This document shows, piece after piece, positions 24,863 through 33,740 of a stretch of 60,149 bases of DNA (its first letter is position 1; every line of letters starts with the position of its first letter). The notes under the pieces were generated by a model. That model was not told where the DNA came from. It made no database searches and saw only the letters and a program-made list of their open reading frames with translations. The position numbers and the translations under genes were made by a program. The DNA is from Gammaproteobacteria bacterium (GTDB lineage: Bacteria > Pseudomonadota > Gammaproteobacteria > Xanthomonadales > SZUA-36). Location: positions 1-60,149 of the forward strand of contig JAJRRA010000038.1 in the NCBI GenBank assembly GCA_024279945.1, in the 5' to 3' direction.

Positions 24863-25900
24863 TCATTTTTCCTGCTCGAACAGGTCACTGCGTGGCCCGG
24901 AAGGGTGCTCGAGCCCGAAATGCTGATAGGCTTTTGCCGTCACCATGCGCCCCCTGGCCGTCCGGGTCATGTAGCCCTGCTGAATCAGGTAGGGTTCAAG
25001 TACATCCTCTACCGTTCCCCGCTCCTCGGACAGGGCGGCTGCGATGCTGTCCACCCCAACCGGCCCGCCATCAAAATACTCAATGATGGTTTTCAGCAAG
25101 CGCCGGTCCATCACATCGAAACCCCGTTGATCAACCCGCAACAGTTCCATCGCATCCACCGCAATTGGCCGGCTGATAAAACCATCACTTTTAACTTCGG
25201 TATAGTCCCGTACACGCCGCAGCAGGCGGTTGGCGACCCTCGGTGTGCCCCGTGAACGACGGGCGATTTCCATCGCTCCTTCATTATCGACACCAATCTG
25301 CAGAATCCCTGCTGAACGGGTGACAATCCGGGACAATTCTTCCGTGTTGTAAAATTCAAGTCGCTCCACAATGCCAAAACGGTCGCGCAGTGGCGAAGTC
25401 AGCAGCCCGGCCCGCGTGGTTGCGCCGACCAGGGTAAATCGCGGCAGATCCAGCTTGATGGAACGTGCGGCCGGGCCCTCACCGATCATAATATCGATCT
25501 GGAAATCTTCCAGGGCAGGGTACAGCACTTCCTCGACTACCGGCGAAAGGCGGTGAATTTCATCGACAAACAGCACGTCACCGGTTTGCAGGTTGGTCAA
25601 CAACGCAGCCAGGTCACCCGCACGCTCCAGCACGGGGCCGGATGTCTGGCGCAGGTTAACTCCCATCTCGTGGGCAATAACGTGGGCCAGTGTCGGTTTT
25701 CCCAGGCCGGGCGGACCGAAAATCAAGGTATGGTCCAGTGCTTCCTGGCGGCGTTTGGCGGCCTCCAGAAAGATACCCAGCTTTTCCCGCATGACTGCTT
25801 GCCCAATGAATTCATCCATTGTCTTCGGGCGAAGACCGATATCGGCCACCAGATCCTCGTCGCTGTCATCGGGGGATACGACCCGGGCTTCTTCGATCAT
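24863..25900 (-). CDS. ruvB: Holliday junction helicase motor RuvB, Walker A altered
   Basis: The 345-residue protein is colinear with RuvB: N-terminal AAA+ domain, Walker [10 protein letters not shown], sensor GATTRAGLL and a C-terminal winged helix. The Walker A motif reads GPPGLGK68-P69-TLA, where the family has Thr after the Lys. That Thr hydroxyl coordinates magnesium, so P69 should impair ATP binding; one base (ACG to CCG at 25694-25696) accounts for it. RuvB pumps DNA through RuvA-bound junctions. Its ATG overlaps the ruvA stop by one base. Confidence 0.95.
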   Translation of the reverse strand: MIEEARVVSPDDSDEDLVADIGLRPKTMDEFIGQAVMREKLGIFLEAAKRRQEALDHTLIFGPPGLGKPTLAHVIAHEMGVNLRQTSGPVLERAGDLAALLTNLQTGDVLFVDEIHRLSPVVEEVLYPALEDFQIDIMIGEGPAARSIKLDLPRFTLVGATTRAGLLTSPLRDRFGIVERLEFYNTEELSRIVTRSAGILQIGVDNEGAMEIARRSRGTPRVANRLLRRVRDYTEVKSDGFISRPIAVDAMELLRVDQRGFDVMDRRLLKTIIEYFDGGPVGVDSIAAALSEERGTVEDVLEPYLIQQGYMTRTARGRMVTAKAYQHFGLEHPSGPRSDLFEQEK

Positions 25901-26493
25901 TACGGTTTAACCTTTGATTGCAGGGCCCGGCGAATGATTTCCTCTGCGCTCATATCCGGCTCTGCTGCCTGGCGCACCATGTGGGAAACCTCCTGTGGTT
26001 TATAACCCAGGGCGCTGAGAGCGTGGGAGGCCTCACTGCTCGAATCACCCGCAACGCCCCCTGCCGGCGCCGATCCGCCCGCCGTGGGCATCACATCCAG
26101 CTTGTCACGTAGTTCCATAACAATTCTTTCAGCCGTTTTTTTGCCGATACCTGGCAGGCGCGTGAGTGAGGCAATGTCATTATCGCTTACATAGCGGGCC
26201 AGTTCGTCGCCGCTGACGCCGGAAAGAATGGTCAGCGCCAGTTTGGCCCCAATGCCACTGATTTTAAGCAACTGACGGAACAAGGTGCGCTGTGCTGTGC
26301 TGGAAAAACCGTAGAGAGTATGGCTGTCGTCCTTGATCAACAGGTGGGTGAGAATCACCACCGGCTGCCCGATTTCGGGCAGGTCATAGAACAGGTTAAG
26401 CGGCGCTTCCACTTCGTAACCGACACCGGCAATGTCAATTACCATCAAGGGTGCTTGCTTGTGAATCAGGATTCCAGCCAGCCGTGCAATCAT
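25900..26493 (-). CDS. ruvA: Holliday junction-binding protein RuvA
   Basis: With the ATG at 26493 ([20 protein letters not shown]) it has 197 residues, close to the 203 of E. coli. It contains the OB fold, two helix-hairpin-helix motifs ([18 protein letters not shown] and [16 protein letters not shown]) and the C-terminal RuvB-contact domain ([14 protein letters not shown]). It binds four-way junctions and loads RuvB. ATGA overlaps the ruvC stop, so the upstream in-frame extension is rejected. Confidence 0.96.
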   Translation of the reverse strand: MIARLAGILIHKQAPLMVIDIAGVGYEVEAPLNLFYDLPEIGQPVVILTHLLIKDDSHTLYGFSSTAQRTLFRQLLKISGIGAKLALTILSGVSGDELARYVSDNDIASLTRLPGIGKKTAERIVMELRDKLDVMPTAGGSAPAGGVAGDSSSEASHALSALGYKPQEVSHMVRQAAEPDMSAEEIIRRALQSKVKP

Positions 26494-26987
26494 GTTCTTT
26501 GCATTCTTTGCATGCGGTTCAGGGTCTGCTGCGTGTGCTGGTGACATAATGCCACAGCCAGCGCATCAGCGGCGTCCTCTTGCAGCTTGTCGGTTAATTG
26601 TAACAAGGCCATCACCATGTGCTGAACCTGTACCTTGTCCGCCCCGCCCCGCCCGACGATGGCCTGCTTGACCGAGCGAGGCGCATACTCCGACACGGAT
26701 AAACCCAGCGAAATAGCCGCACAGATTGCTGCTCCACGTGCCTGCCCCAGCTTCAGAGCCGAGCCTGCGTTGCGACTGACAAACACCGTTTCGATCGCCA
26801 CTTCAGCGGGCTGGCATTCACCGATCAGCTTGCAAATACCGGAAAAAATAATCCCCAGGCGTTCGGGAAATTCACCCGTGCCCGCCTTGATGACACCATA
26901 TCGGATGGCAACGGCCCGGTCGCCAGTGACTTCAATGACGCCAAAGCCTGTAAATCGGGAGCCTGGATCGATTCCTAGAATACGCAT
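26490..26987 (-). CDS. ruvC: Holliday junction resolvase RuvC
   Basis: This 165-residue RNase H-fold nuclease starts MRILGIDPGSRFTGFGVIE with catalytic Asp7. Glu67 (VAIETVFVSRN) and the C-terminal acidic pair in DAADALAVALCH complete the metal site. It cuts Holliday junctions symmetrically after RuvAB branch migration. It is the first of the ruvCAB operon and follows yebC after 6 bases. Confidence 0.97.
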   Translation of the reverse strand: MRILGIDPGSRFTGFGVIEVTGDRAVAIRYGVIKAGTGEFPERLGIIFSGICKLIGECQPAEVAIETVFVSRNAGSALKLGQARGAAICAAISLGLSVSEYAPRSVKQAIVGRGGADKVQVQHMVMALLQLTDKLQEDAADALAVALCHQHTQQTLNRMQRMQRT

Positions 26988-26993
26988 CTCGCC

Positions 26994-27731
26994 TCAGACA
27001 TAAGCCTCTTCGGGAATGTCGGCGTTGGAATAGACCGCCTGGGTATCATCCAGGTCTTCCAGAATATCCAGAAATCTGAGTACTTTCTGGCCGGTCTCGA
27101 CATCCAGTTCAACTTCCAGGCTGGCCCGCATCGTGATTTCAGCATTGGCGGGCGTGATTCCTGCCGTTTCCAGGGCGACCATGACATCGGAAAAGGCTTC
27201 CGGCGAAGTCAATACCTCAATGGAGCCGTCTTCTCCGGTAACAATGTCATCGGCACCGCTGTCCAACGCCACTTCCATGACTTCATCTTCCGATGTGCCG
27301 GGGGCGAAATTAAATACCCCAACCTTGTCGAACAGGTAGGAAACCGAGCCATCCGTGCCGAGGTTTCCACCGTGCTTGGAAAACGCGTGACGCACTTCCG
27401 ACACGGTCCGGTTGCGGTTATCGCTGAGGCATTCGATCATGACGGCAACACCTCCCTGGGCATAACCTTCGTAACGGATTTCCTCGTAGTTGACGCCCTC
27501 GAGTTCACCGGCGGCTTTCTTGATAGTGCGCTCAATGGTGTCTTTGGGCATATTGGCCGCATTGGCCTTTTCGATCGCCAGACGGAGACGCGGATTGGCG
27601 TCCGGGTCGCTTCCACCCGCCCTGGCCGCAACCGACAACTCGCGATTGATACGAGTAAAGATTTTTCCACGCTTGGCGTCAACGGCCTTTTTGCGATGCT
27701 GGATATTGGCCCATTTACTGTGTCCGGCCAT
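26994..27731 (-). CDS. yebC: YebC/PmpR-family regulatory protein
   Basis: The ATG at 27731 gives 245 residues starting with the invariant [23 protein letters not shown]. The frame is open further upstream through the hairpin element, but that part is not conserved in character. The family has three domains and acts as a transcription or translation factor (translation of proline-rich stretches in some species). The place before ruvC is conserved across gammaproteobacteria. Confidence 0.95.
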   Translation of the reverse strand: MAGHSKWANIQHRKKAVDAKRGKIFTRINRELSVAARAGGSDPDANPRLRLAIEKANAANMPKDTIERTIKKAAGELEGVNYEEIRYEGYAQGGVAVMIECLSDNRNRTVSEVRHAFSKHGGNLGTDGSVSYLFDKVGVFNFAPGTSEDEVMEVALDSGADDIVTGEDGSIEVLTSPEAFSDVMVALETAGITPANAEITMRASLEVELDVETGQKVLRFLDILEDLDDTQAVYSNADIPEEAYV

Positions 27732-27811
27732 ATATTGTGTTCCTTTAATAGACCCATTTAAACGAATAATTTTACCATTAAATCCAGGCTGCTCCGCGAA
27801 CAGTGTTGCTG

Positions 27812-27972
27812 GCAGTTTGTCGGACTTGACCGATCGTAGCGAGGGAAAGCCGATTTGAGTCAGATCTTTCGCTCTTTTGAGGCGAATAGCACCGCTATTC
27901 AACGAAAAAGAGCGAGAAATCTGGCCAAACTCGGGTTTTCCGCAGTAGATCATGTTAAGTCCGACAGACTGC
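27812..27972. repeat. 161-nt imperfect palindrome (hairpin element 2)
   Basis: The outer arms 27812-27827 and 27957-27972 pair with one mismatch. The inner arms pair over most of their length (for example TCGCTCTTTT with AAAAAGAGCGA). The centre 27884-27900 is a perfect hairpin with core AATAGCACCGCTATT. It begins at the last base of the lipase stop codon. Its length and centre match the element at 19496-19657 although the arms have different sequence. Confidence 0.82.
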
Positions 27973-28622
27973 TAGGGATTGAAACGGCCTGATTTGAGGA
28001 AATTTGCAACATGGCGAGCCACCGTGGCGGAATAGACCAGGCCGGTGTGACTCACCGGCAACACCAACCGCTCCTGCAGACCGGTAGCGGAGGCTTCCTG
28101 CAATGAAACAGTGCCGTCACCGGGTCCGCCGGTGCCGCCGACCAGGGATCCCAGGCCGATTCCCCCGGAACCGGCGATCAGGCCCGTCTCACGATCTTCG
28201 GGCAAGCGTGCATAGCCTGTTTCCAGCGTTGTGCGGGCTTTACCCAGCAACTTCCCGACCCCCTTCAGCCTGCTGATCCTGCGTGCAACAACGCTCCCCC
28301 CCAATGGACAGCCGAGCAAAACAATCCGCCCCGGCGGTAAATCCGGTGTGCCAGCCATCATGCGCAGAATGACCAGGCCACCGAGGCTGTGGCCGATAAA
28401 ATGCAAGGTGTCCCCTTGCACCTCCCGGGCGAACCCGTACAGCTTGTGGGCATGGGTTTCCAGGGAAGCTGAAGTCGCGGGGTAGGAAAAAAGATGGGGC
28501 TTGAATCCACACCGACTCAAGCGACGGCTCAATATGCGCAGTGTCCAGGGTCCAACCCACAGGCCGTGAACGAGAATGACATCGGCGCTGCTGTCATCAC
28601 TGGAGTCCAAAACAAACGTCAC
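27972..28622 (-). CDS. Alpha/beta hydrolase, lipase-like
   Basis: The GTG at 28622 overlaps the rarD stop (GTGA) and has AAGG upstream, giving 216 residues. The oxyanion segment is VILVHGLWVGPWTLR and the nucleophile elbow is GHSLGG, typical of serine lipases and esterases related to PGAP1-like and small cytoplasmic lipases. A Gly-rich loop (GSGGIGLGSLVGGTGGPGDGTVS) contains the probable acid, and the catalytic His is probably in LPVSHTGLVYS. No signal peptide is evident. The substrate is unknown. Confidence 0.82.
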   Translation of the reverse strand: MTFVLDSSDDSSADVILVHGLWVGPWTLRILSRRLSRCGFKPHLFSYPATSASLETHAHKLYGFAREVQGDTLHFIGHSLGGLVILRMMAGTPDLPPGRIVLLGCPLGGSVVARRISRLKGVGKLLGKARTTLETGYARLPEDRETGLIAGSGGIGLGSLVGGTGGPGDGTVSLQEASATGLQERLVLPVSHTGLVYSATVARHVANFLKSGRFNP

Positions 28623-29518
28623 AGCCCTTGCCTGCGCCTGGAGCGGATCACCGAGTCGACGGAAACCATGAACAGTGCGAGCCAGATACAACTGAATGCA
28701 ACTGCGTGACCCTGTGTAAACGGTTCATCGTAAAAAAAGACTGCCAGGGAGAAGGAAATGGTCGGCGCCAGGTACTGGAAAAACCCAACCGTAGTCAGCG
28801 GCAGGTTCTGCGCCGCAATATTAAACCAGATCAATGGCAGCACGGTCACCAACCCGGCCAACAACAGCAACAGGTCGACCTGTGTGCTGCCGTGCAGGAA
28901 CTGCAGCGAACCATTTGCCATGGCCCAGGCAAAATAAAGCATGGCGGGCACGACCAACAGCAGTATCTCCCACAGCAGACCAATCATCGGCCCCACATTG
29001 AGCTTCTTTCTCACCAGGCCATAGAGTCCAAAAGTGATGCCCAGCACCAGTGCTATCCACGGTGGAACGCCCAGGTACCAGGTCAGGTAAATGGTGCCAA
29101 AAGCAGCGAGCAGAACCGCCAGAACCTGGATGCGGGTCAAGCGCTCTTGCAGGAATAGAAAACCCAACGCAACGTTCACCAGTGGGGTAATGAAATAACC
29201 CAGGCTGGTAGCGAGTATCTGGTCATGAGTGACTGCCCAGACAAAAAATAGCCAATTGGCCCCGATCAACAAGCTGGACAACAGCAAAGTCAAAATGACG
29301 CGGGGCGGTAGAACCATCCTCCGCCAAAAGTAACGGCCATCCCGAAACAGCAGGAATACGATCAGTACCGGGACGGCCCAAAAAATGCGATGGGCAATTA
29401 TTTCCAGCGCTGGAACCGATGCCACCCACTTGATGTAGACGGTGAGCAATCCCCAGGTTGTGAAGGCTGCCGATGCGGCAACCATACCCACGCGTGGGTT
29501 GGGTTCCGGGGAATTCAT
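28619..29518 (-). CDS. rarD: EamA-family transporter RarD
   Basis: This 299-residue protein has ten hydrophobic segments and matches RarD, including GMVAASAAFTTWGLLTVYIKW at the N-terminus and the IAHRIFWAVPVL region. RarD proteins are inner-membrane drug/metabolite-type exporters, with chloramphenicol sensitivity the classic phenotype. It lies after aspS, separated by a REP pair, and overlaps the lipase gene by 4 bases. Confidence 0.93.
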   Translation of the reverse strand: MNSPEPNPRVGMVAASAAFTTWGLLTVYIKWVASVPALEIIAHRIFWAVPVLIVFLLFRDGRYFWRRMVLPPRVILTLLLSSLLIGANWLFFVWAVTHDQILATSLGYFITPLVNVALGFLFLQERLTRIQVLAVLLAAFGTIYLTWYLGVPPWIALVLGITFGLYGLVRKKLNVGPMIGLLWEILLLVVPAMLYFAWAMANGSLQFLHGSTQVDLLLLLAGLVTVLPLIWFNIAAQNLPLTTVGFFQYLAPTISFSLAVFFYDEPFTQGHAVAFSCIWLALFMVSVDSVIRSRRRQGL

Positions 29519-29548
29519 GACTGTCTCATATCGAATGTCCGTGCTACC

Positions 29549-29616
29549 TGTAAGAGTCCGCTTGCGGACGACCCATTCGGAATTCAGTCAAAATCGTCCG
29601 CAAGCGGACTCTTACA
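29549..29616. repeat. Inverted REP pair between rarD and aspS
   Basis: Two 23-base units in opposite orientation (29549-29571 and 29594-29616) are perfect reverse complements. Each starts TGTAAGAG, continues with a CGC-stem around CTTG and ends GA, the pattern of Pseudomonas-type REPs. The inner 22 bases are unique. The right unit supplies the TAA stop codon of aspS. Confidence 0.88.
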
Positions 29617-31366
29617 AATTCCGTATATGAAGTTCCGCCACCTGCTCATCCGGAATGGGCGACGGGGCCGAGGTCAACAGGCACTGGGCGGTGGTCGTCT
29701 TGGGAAATGCGATAACGTCGCGGATTGAATCCTCACCGGACATCAGGGCAGCGATGCGATCCAGGCCGAACGCGATTCCACCGTGTGGCGGGCAGCCATA
29801 CTTCAGGGCTTCGAGCAAGAAACCGAACTTCAGTTCTGCCTCTTCCTCATCAATTCCGAGCAACTGGAATACCGCCTGTTGCATTTCGGGCTTGTGAACA
29901 CGGATCGAACCACCACCAATTTCAGCGCCATTGAGCACCATGTCATACCCCTTGGACAGGGCTTTACCCGGATTGGCCAGCAAGGCTTCATAGTCTGCCA
30001 CGACCGGGGCGGTAAAGGGGTGATGCATGGCCATGAAACGGCCACGATCTTCGTCCCATTCGAACATCGGGAACTGGTTCACCCATAAGGGCATCCAGCC
30101 TTCGCCGACCAGACCACGATCCCGGCCCACTTTCACCAGCAACTGGCCCATGAAATTACTGACGGTAAACCAGTCACCGGAGCCGAAAAACAGGATATCC
30201 CCACTTTCAGCACCACTGGCGGTTGCAATCCCCTGCCATGCTTTGTCATCCAGGAACTTGGTGACCGGAGACTGCAGCCCTTCCAGGCCTGCTTCGCTGT
30301 CATTGACCTTGATCCAGGCCAGGCCCCTGGCACCATGGCGGCCCACGTATTTGGTGTATTCATCGATCTGCTTGCGTGAAAGCTCCGCACCACCCGGGAC
30401 CCGCAGCACCGCTACCCGGGAGTCATCGTCATTGGCGGGACCGGAGAAAACCCGGAACTCGATGTGTGCAACGTGCTCATCCACCGAGACCAGTTTCATT
30501 GGAATACGTAAATCAGGCTTGTCGGAGCCGTATCGGTCCATCGCATCATGCCAGGTGATCCGGGGGAAAGACTCCGGCAACTTCACATCCAGTGTTTCCC
30601 GGAACACTTCCCGGATCAGTGATTCGGCACAATCCTGCACCCCCTGCTCGTCGACAAAGGCCATCTCGATGTCCAGTTGGGTGAACTCAGGCTGGCGATC
30701 CGCCCGCAGATCCTCATCACGGAAACAACGGGCAATCTGGTAATACCGGTCCATACCGGACATCATCAAAAGCTGTTTGAACAACTGCGGCGACTGGGGC
30801 AAGGCGAAATACTGCCCGGCATGCACCCGGCTGGGAACCAGGTAGTCGCGAGCACCCTCGGGGGTCGCCTTGGTCAGGATCGGTGTTTCCAGTTCGGTAA
30901 AACCCATGCGGTCCAGGCTGTTGCGAATCGCACGATACATGCGTGCCCGGGTGCGCAAATTATTTTGCATACGCGGCCGGCGCAAATCGAGGTAACGGTA
31001 CTTGAGGCGGATCTCCTCGCCATCTTCATCCGTCATCATCAGCGGCATGGGTGCCGATGCGTTCAGCAACTCGACCCGGTCGGCGACAATTTCAATCTTG
31101 CCGGTGGCCATGGATTCATTCCATTGGCTTTCGGGGCGCATGCGGACTGTACCGCTGATTCGTACGCAATACTCCTGGCGCAGACTCTCGGCATCGCCAA
31201 AAGCCGGACTGTCCGGCTCAACCACAATCTGAACGGTACCGGCGTGGTCCCTCAGGCCAATAAAGATGAGACCGCCGAGGTCCCGACGGCGACCGACCCA
31301 GCCGCAGAGTACAACGGACTGATCAGCAAGTTGTTCGTTTATTTCGCCACAAAGATGTGTGCGCAT
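29612..31366 (-). CDS. aspS: Aspartyl-tRNA synthetase
   Basis: The 584-residue bacterial-type class II synthetase has an N-terminal OB anticodon domain (LCGWVGRRRDLGGLIFIGLRD), a class II core with motif 2 (ARCFRDEDLRADRQPEFTQLD) and the GAD insertion domain between about residues 290 and 420. Motif 3 is GIAFGLDRIAAL. It charges tRNA-Asp with aspartate. The stop codon TAA lies within a REP unit. It follows the fmdB-type gene by 26 bases. Confidence 0.98.
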   Translation of the reverse strand: MRTHLCGEINEQLADQSVVLCGWVGRRRDLGGLIFIGLRDHAGTVQIVVEPDSPAFGDAESLRQEYCVRISGTVRMRPESQWNESMATGKIEIVADRVELLNASAPMPLMMTDEDGEEIRLKYRYLDLRRPRMQNNLRTRARMYRAIRNSLDRMGFTELETPILTKATPEGARDYLVPSRVHAGQYFALPQSPQLFKQLLMMSGMDRYYQIARCFRDEDLRADRQPEFTQLDIEMAFVDEQGVQDCAESLIREVFRETLDVKLPESFPRITWHDAMDRYGSDKPDLRIPMKLVSVDEHVAHIEFRVFSGPANDDDSRVAVLRVPGGAELSRKQIDEYTKYVGRHGARGLAWIKVNDSEAGLEGLQSPVTKFLDDKAWQGIATASGAESGDILFFGSGDWFTVSNFMGQLLVKVGRDRGLVGEGWMPLWVNQFPMFEWDEDRGRFMAMHHPFTAPVVADYEALLANPGKALSKGYDMVLNGAEIGGGSIRVHKPEMQQAVFQLLGIDEEEAELKFGFLLEALKYGCPPHGGIAFGLDRIAALMSGEDSIRDVIAFPKTTTAQCLLTSAPSPIPDEQVAELHIRNL

Positions 31367-31392
31367 TTCCGGCTCCCGGTATTGCTATGGGT

Positions 31393-31740
31393 TCAGGCGG
31401 CATCCGTTGTTGTACTGGTCGCTTTGCCTGATCCCTTGCTGGTGGATTTTGTGTCAGTGGATTTTGAAGTCGATTTGGCTACAGGTTTAGTCTCAGACGC
31501 TCCTGGCTTGGACGCTCCCCCGCTGGAGTTGCCGGAATCATGCAGATTCTTCTTGTTGCCCTTCTTGAAATCGGTCTCATACCAGCCCGATCCCTTCAAG
31601 CGGAATGCGGCGGCTGAAACCAGTCGTTTCAACTCAGATTCATTGCAAGCCGGGCAATCCGTAAGTGCCGGGTCACTCATGCGCTGCAGCTTTTCCAGCT
31701 TGTAGCCGCAGGACTTGCATTGGTATTCATAAATTGGCAT
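31393..31740 (-). CDS. FmdB-family zinc ribbon protein
   Basis: The 115-residue protein starts MPIYEYQCKSCGYKLEKLQ and carries two CxxC knuckles (CKSC and CPAC), the FmdB zinc ribbon. A low-complexity Ser/Thr/Lys tail follows after SGWYETDF. Function is unknown; fmdB-like genes often precede aspS, as here. The pair is likely the head of the aspS operon. Confidence 0.9.
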   Translation of the reverse strand: MPIYEYQCKSCGYKLEKLQRMSDPALTDCPACNESELKRLVSAAAFRLKGSGWYETDFKKGNKKNLHDSGNSSGGASKPGASETKPVAKSTSKSTDTKSTSKGSGKATSTTTDAA

Positions 31741-31781
31741 AGCTCTTTTCCTCTCAAAAACAAGAACCCCGGAGTCATTGA

Positions 31782-31847
31782 ATCCCCGTCATTCCGGCGC
31801 AACATCCCCGTCATTCCGGCGCAACATCCCCGTCATTCCGGCGCAAG
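31782..31847. repeat. Three tandem 22-bp repeats
   Basis: ATCCCCGTCATTCCGGCGCA plus two bases repeats three times (31782-31803, 31804-31825, 31826-31847; only the last base of copy 3 differs). It then continues as GCCGGAAT, forming a CATTCCGGC/GCCGGAAT hairpin. This resembles widespread GTCATTCC dispersed repeats. The rest of 31741-32037 holds only the likely promoter of the next gene. Confidence 0.85.
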
Positions 31848-32037
31848 CCGGAATCCAGATATTGCGAATCCCCCCTTTCCGACTCTCCGCTGCACTTCGT
31901 CCGCAATGACAGGTTTCCCCAGGGTTCCATCAAAGCGGTGAATTATAGGCTAAATGGGGACTTTCAAAAGGGTTTTCTACGGCCAAGGTCTGATAAAATG
32001 CGGGGATTGAATTGGCATTTTTTTTGTGGAGAGCCGT

Positions 32038-33723
32038 ATGAATTTTATCCGCCTTACCCTGATTACCGCGCTACTGGCTTTGGCCGCCTGCCAACAGGCG
32101 GAAAATCCGGCTCCTGCAGCACCCGCTAATGCAGCGACAGCACCTGTTCAGCAATCAGATGAAAATACCGCGCCGGAGCCGGCTTCGCGCTTTGATATAT
32201 ATGCCACGGTCAGGCTGACTGCTGATCTCAGCCATTTGAGTGAGCGGCAGAAACGGATGATTGCCTTGCTGATCGATGCGTCAAAAATCATGGATGAGCT
32301 GTTCTGGTTACAAGCCTACGGCGACAAGGAACCTTTCCTGGCCGGGATTGAAGATCCTGCAACCCGTGGTTTTGCCGAGATCAATTATGGCCCCTGGGAT
32401 CGCCTGAACGCTGACCGGCCTTTTATTGAAGGCGCTGGCCCTAAACCCCTGGGGGCACGGTTTTATCCAGCGGATATGAGCAAGAAAGAATTCGAAGCCT
32501 GGAAGCAGGAAGGTAAAGACGGCCTGTATTCATTGCTGCGCCGCAAGGACGATGGCAATCTGGAACTGCTGCCCTACTCCGTGGCTTATGCAACGCAACT
32601 GAAACGGGCGGCAGGCCTGTTGCGCAAAGCATCGGAACTGGCTGATGACGCGGAATTCGCCAACTACCTGCAACTGCGTGCTACCGCACTGGAGACCGAC
32701 GACTACCAGCCATCCGACATGGTCTGGATGGACATGAAAAACAATCCCATCGAGTTGGTGATTGGTCCAATTGAAACCTACGAGGATCGACTGTTCGGCT
32801 ACCGTGCGGCTTTCGAGTCCTATGTCCTGATCAAGGATCTGGCCTGGAGTGAACGGTTGGCGCGATTCGCACAATACCTGCCCGAATTACAAACCGGCCT
32901 GCCGGTGGCGGACGAATACAAGCAGGAAGTGCCCGGCTCCGATGCCGATCTGAACGCCTATGACGTGGTTTACTACGCCGGCCACTGCAATGCCGGTTCG
33001 AAAACCATTGCTATCAACCTGCCCAATGACGAGGAAGTACAACTGGCCAAAGGCACACGCCGCCTGCAGCTCAAAAACGCCATGCTGGCCAAATACAATC
33101 AGATCCTGGTGCCAATTTCTAAAATATTGATCGCGCCGGACCAGCGCCAAAACATCACTTTCGACTCTTTTTTCGGCAATACCATGTTCCACGAAGTGGC
33201 GCACGGCCTGGGAATCAAGAACACGTTAAACGGCCAGGGCACCGTGCGCCGTGCGATGAAGGAACATGCTTCTGCGCTGGAAGAGGGCAAGGCCGATATC
33301 CTGGGCCTGTACATGATCCAGAAGCTGCGCGAAAAAGGAGAAATCACCGAGGGACAACTCAAAGACGACTACGTCACCTTTCTGGCCGGGATTTTTCGCT
33401 CGATCCGTTTCGGCGCGAGCAGCGCCCATGGCAAGGCCAACATGATCCGTTTCAACTTCTTCAGGCAGGCGGGCGCTTTCAGCCGCGATGAGGCCAGCGG
33501 CACCTACCGCGTGAATGTACCGGAATTTGAACAGGCAGTGAAGGATTTGAGCAGTAAATTGTTAACTCTGCAGGGCAATGGTGATTATGCAGCAGTTGAT
33601 GCCTTTGTCACTGAAATGGGTAATGTCAGCTCCGGCTTGCAGGCGGACCTGGATCGCCTGGCGGATGCCGGTATTCCCGTGGATATCGTTTTCGAACAGG
33701 GCAAACATGTGCTCGGCCTGTAA
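32038..33723 (+). CDS. Lipoprotein with HExxH zinc metallopeptidase motif (M49-like)
   Basis: The ATG at 32038 follows GGAGAG and starts a lipoprotein signal (LITALLALAAC, lipobox Cys at residue 18). The 561-residue protein has HEVAHG at 385-390 and EEGKAD at 415-420, a zinc-binding HExxH plus downstream Glu arrangement. The overall layout resembles bacterial dipeptidyl-peptidase III-like (M49) hydrolases, but canonical M49 enzymes have HExxGH with an extra residue, so the assignment is tentative. It is probably attached to a membrane facing the periplasm. It is the likely first gene before proBA, which starts 18 bases on. Confidence 0.72.
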   Translation: MNFIRLTLITALLALAACQQAENPAPAAPANAATAPVQQSDENTAPEPASRFDIYATVRLTADLSHLSERQKRMIALLIDASKIMDELFWLQAYGDKEPFLAGIEDPATRGFAEINYGPWDRLNADRPFIEGAGPKPLGARFYPADMSKKEFEAWKQEGKDGLYSLLRRKDDGNLELLPYSVAYATQLKRAAGLLRKASELADDAEFANYLQLRATALETDDYQPSDMVWMDMKNNPIELVIGPIETYEDRLFGYRAAFESYVLIKDLAWSERLARFAQYLPELQTGLPVADEYKQEVPGSDADLNAYDVVYYAGHCNAGSKTIAINLPNDEEVQLAKGTRRLQLKNAMLAKYNQILVPISKILIAPDQRQNITFDSFFGNTMFHEVAHGLGIKNTLNGQGTVRRAMKEHASALEEGKADILGLYMIQKLREKGEITEGQLKDDYVTFLAGIFRSIRFGASSAHGKANMIRFNFFRQAGAFSRDEASGTYRVNVPEFEQAVKDLSSKLLTLQGNGDYAAVDAFVTEMGNVSSGLQADLDRLADAGIPVDIVFEQGKHVLGL

Positions 33724-33740
33724 CGCTCCTGCAAGGTGAC

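Noticed and set aside
27732-27953. N-terminal extension of YebC
   Set aside because: It reads through the hairpin element; the invariant [11 protein letters not shown] start is at 27731.
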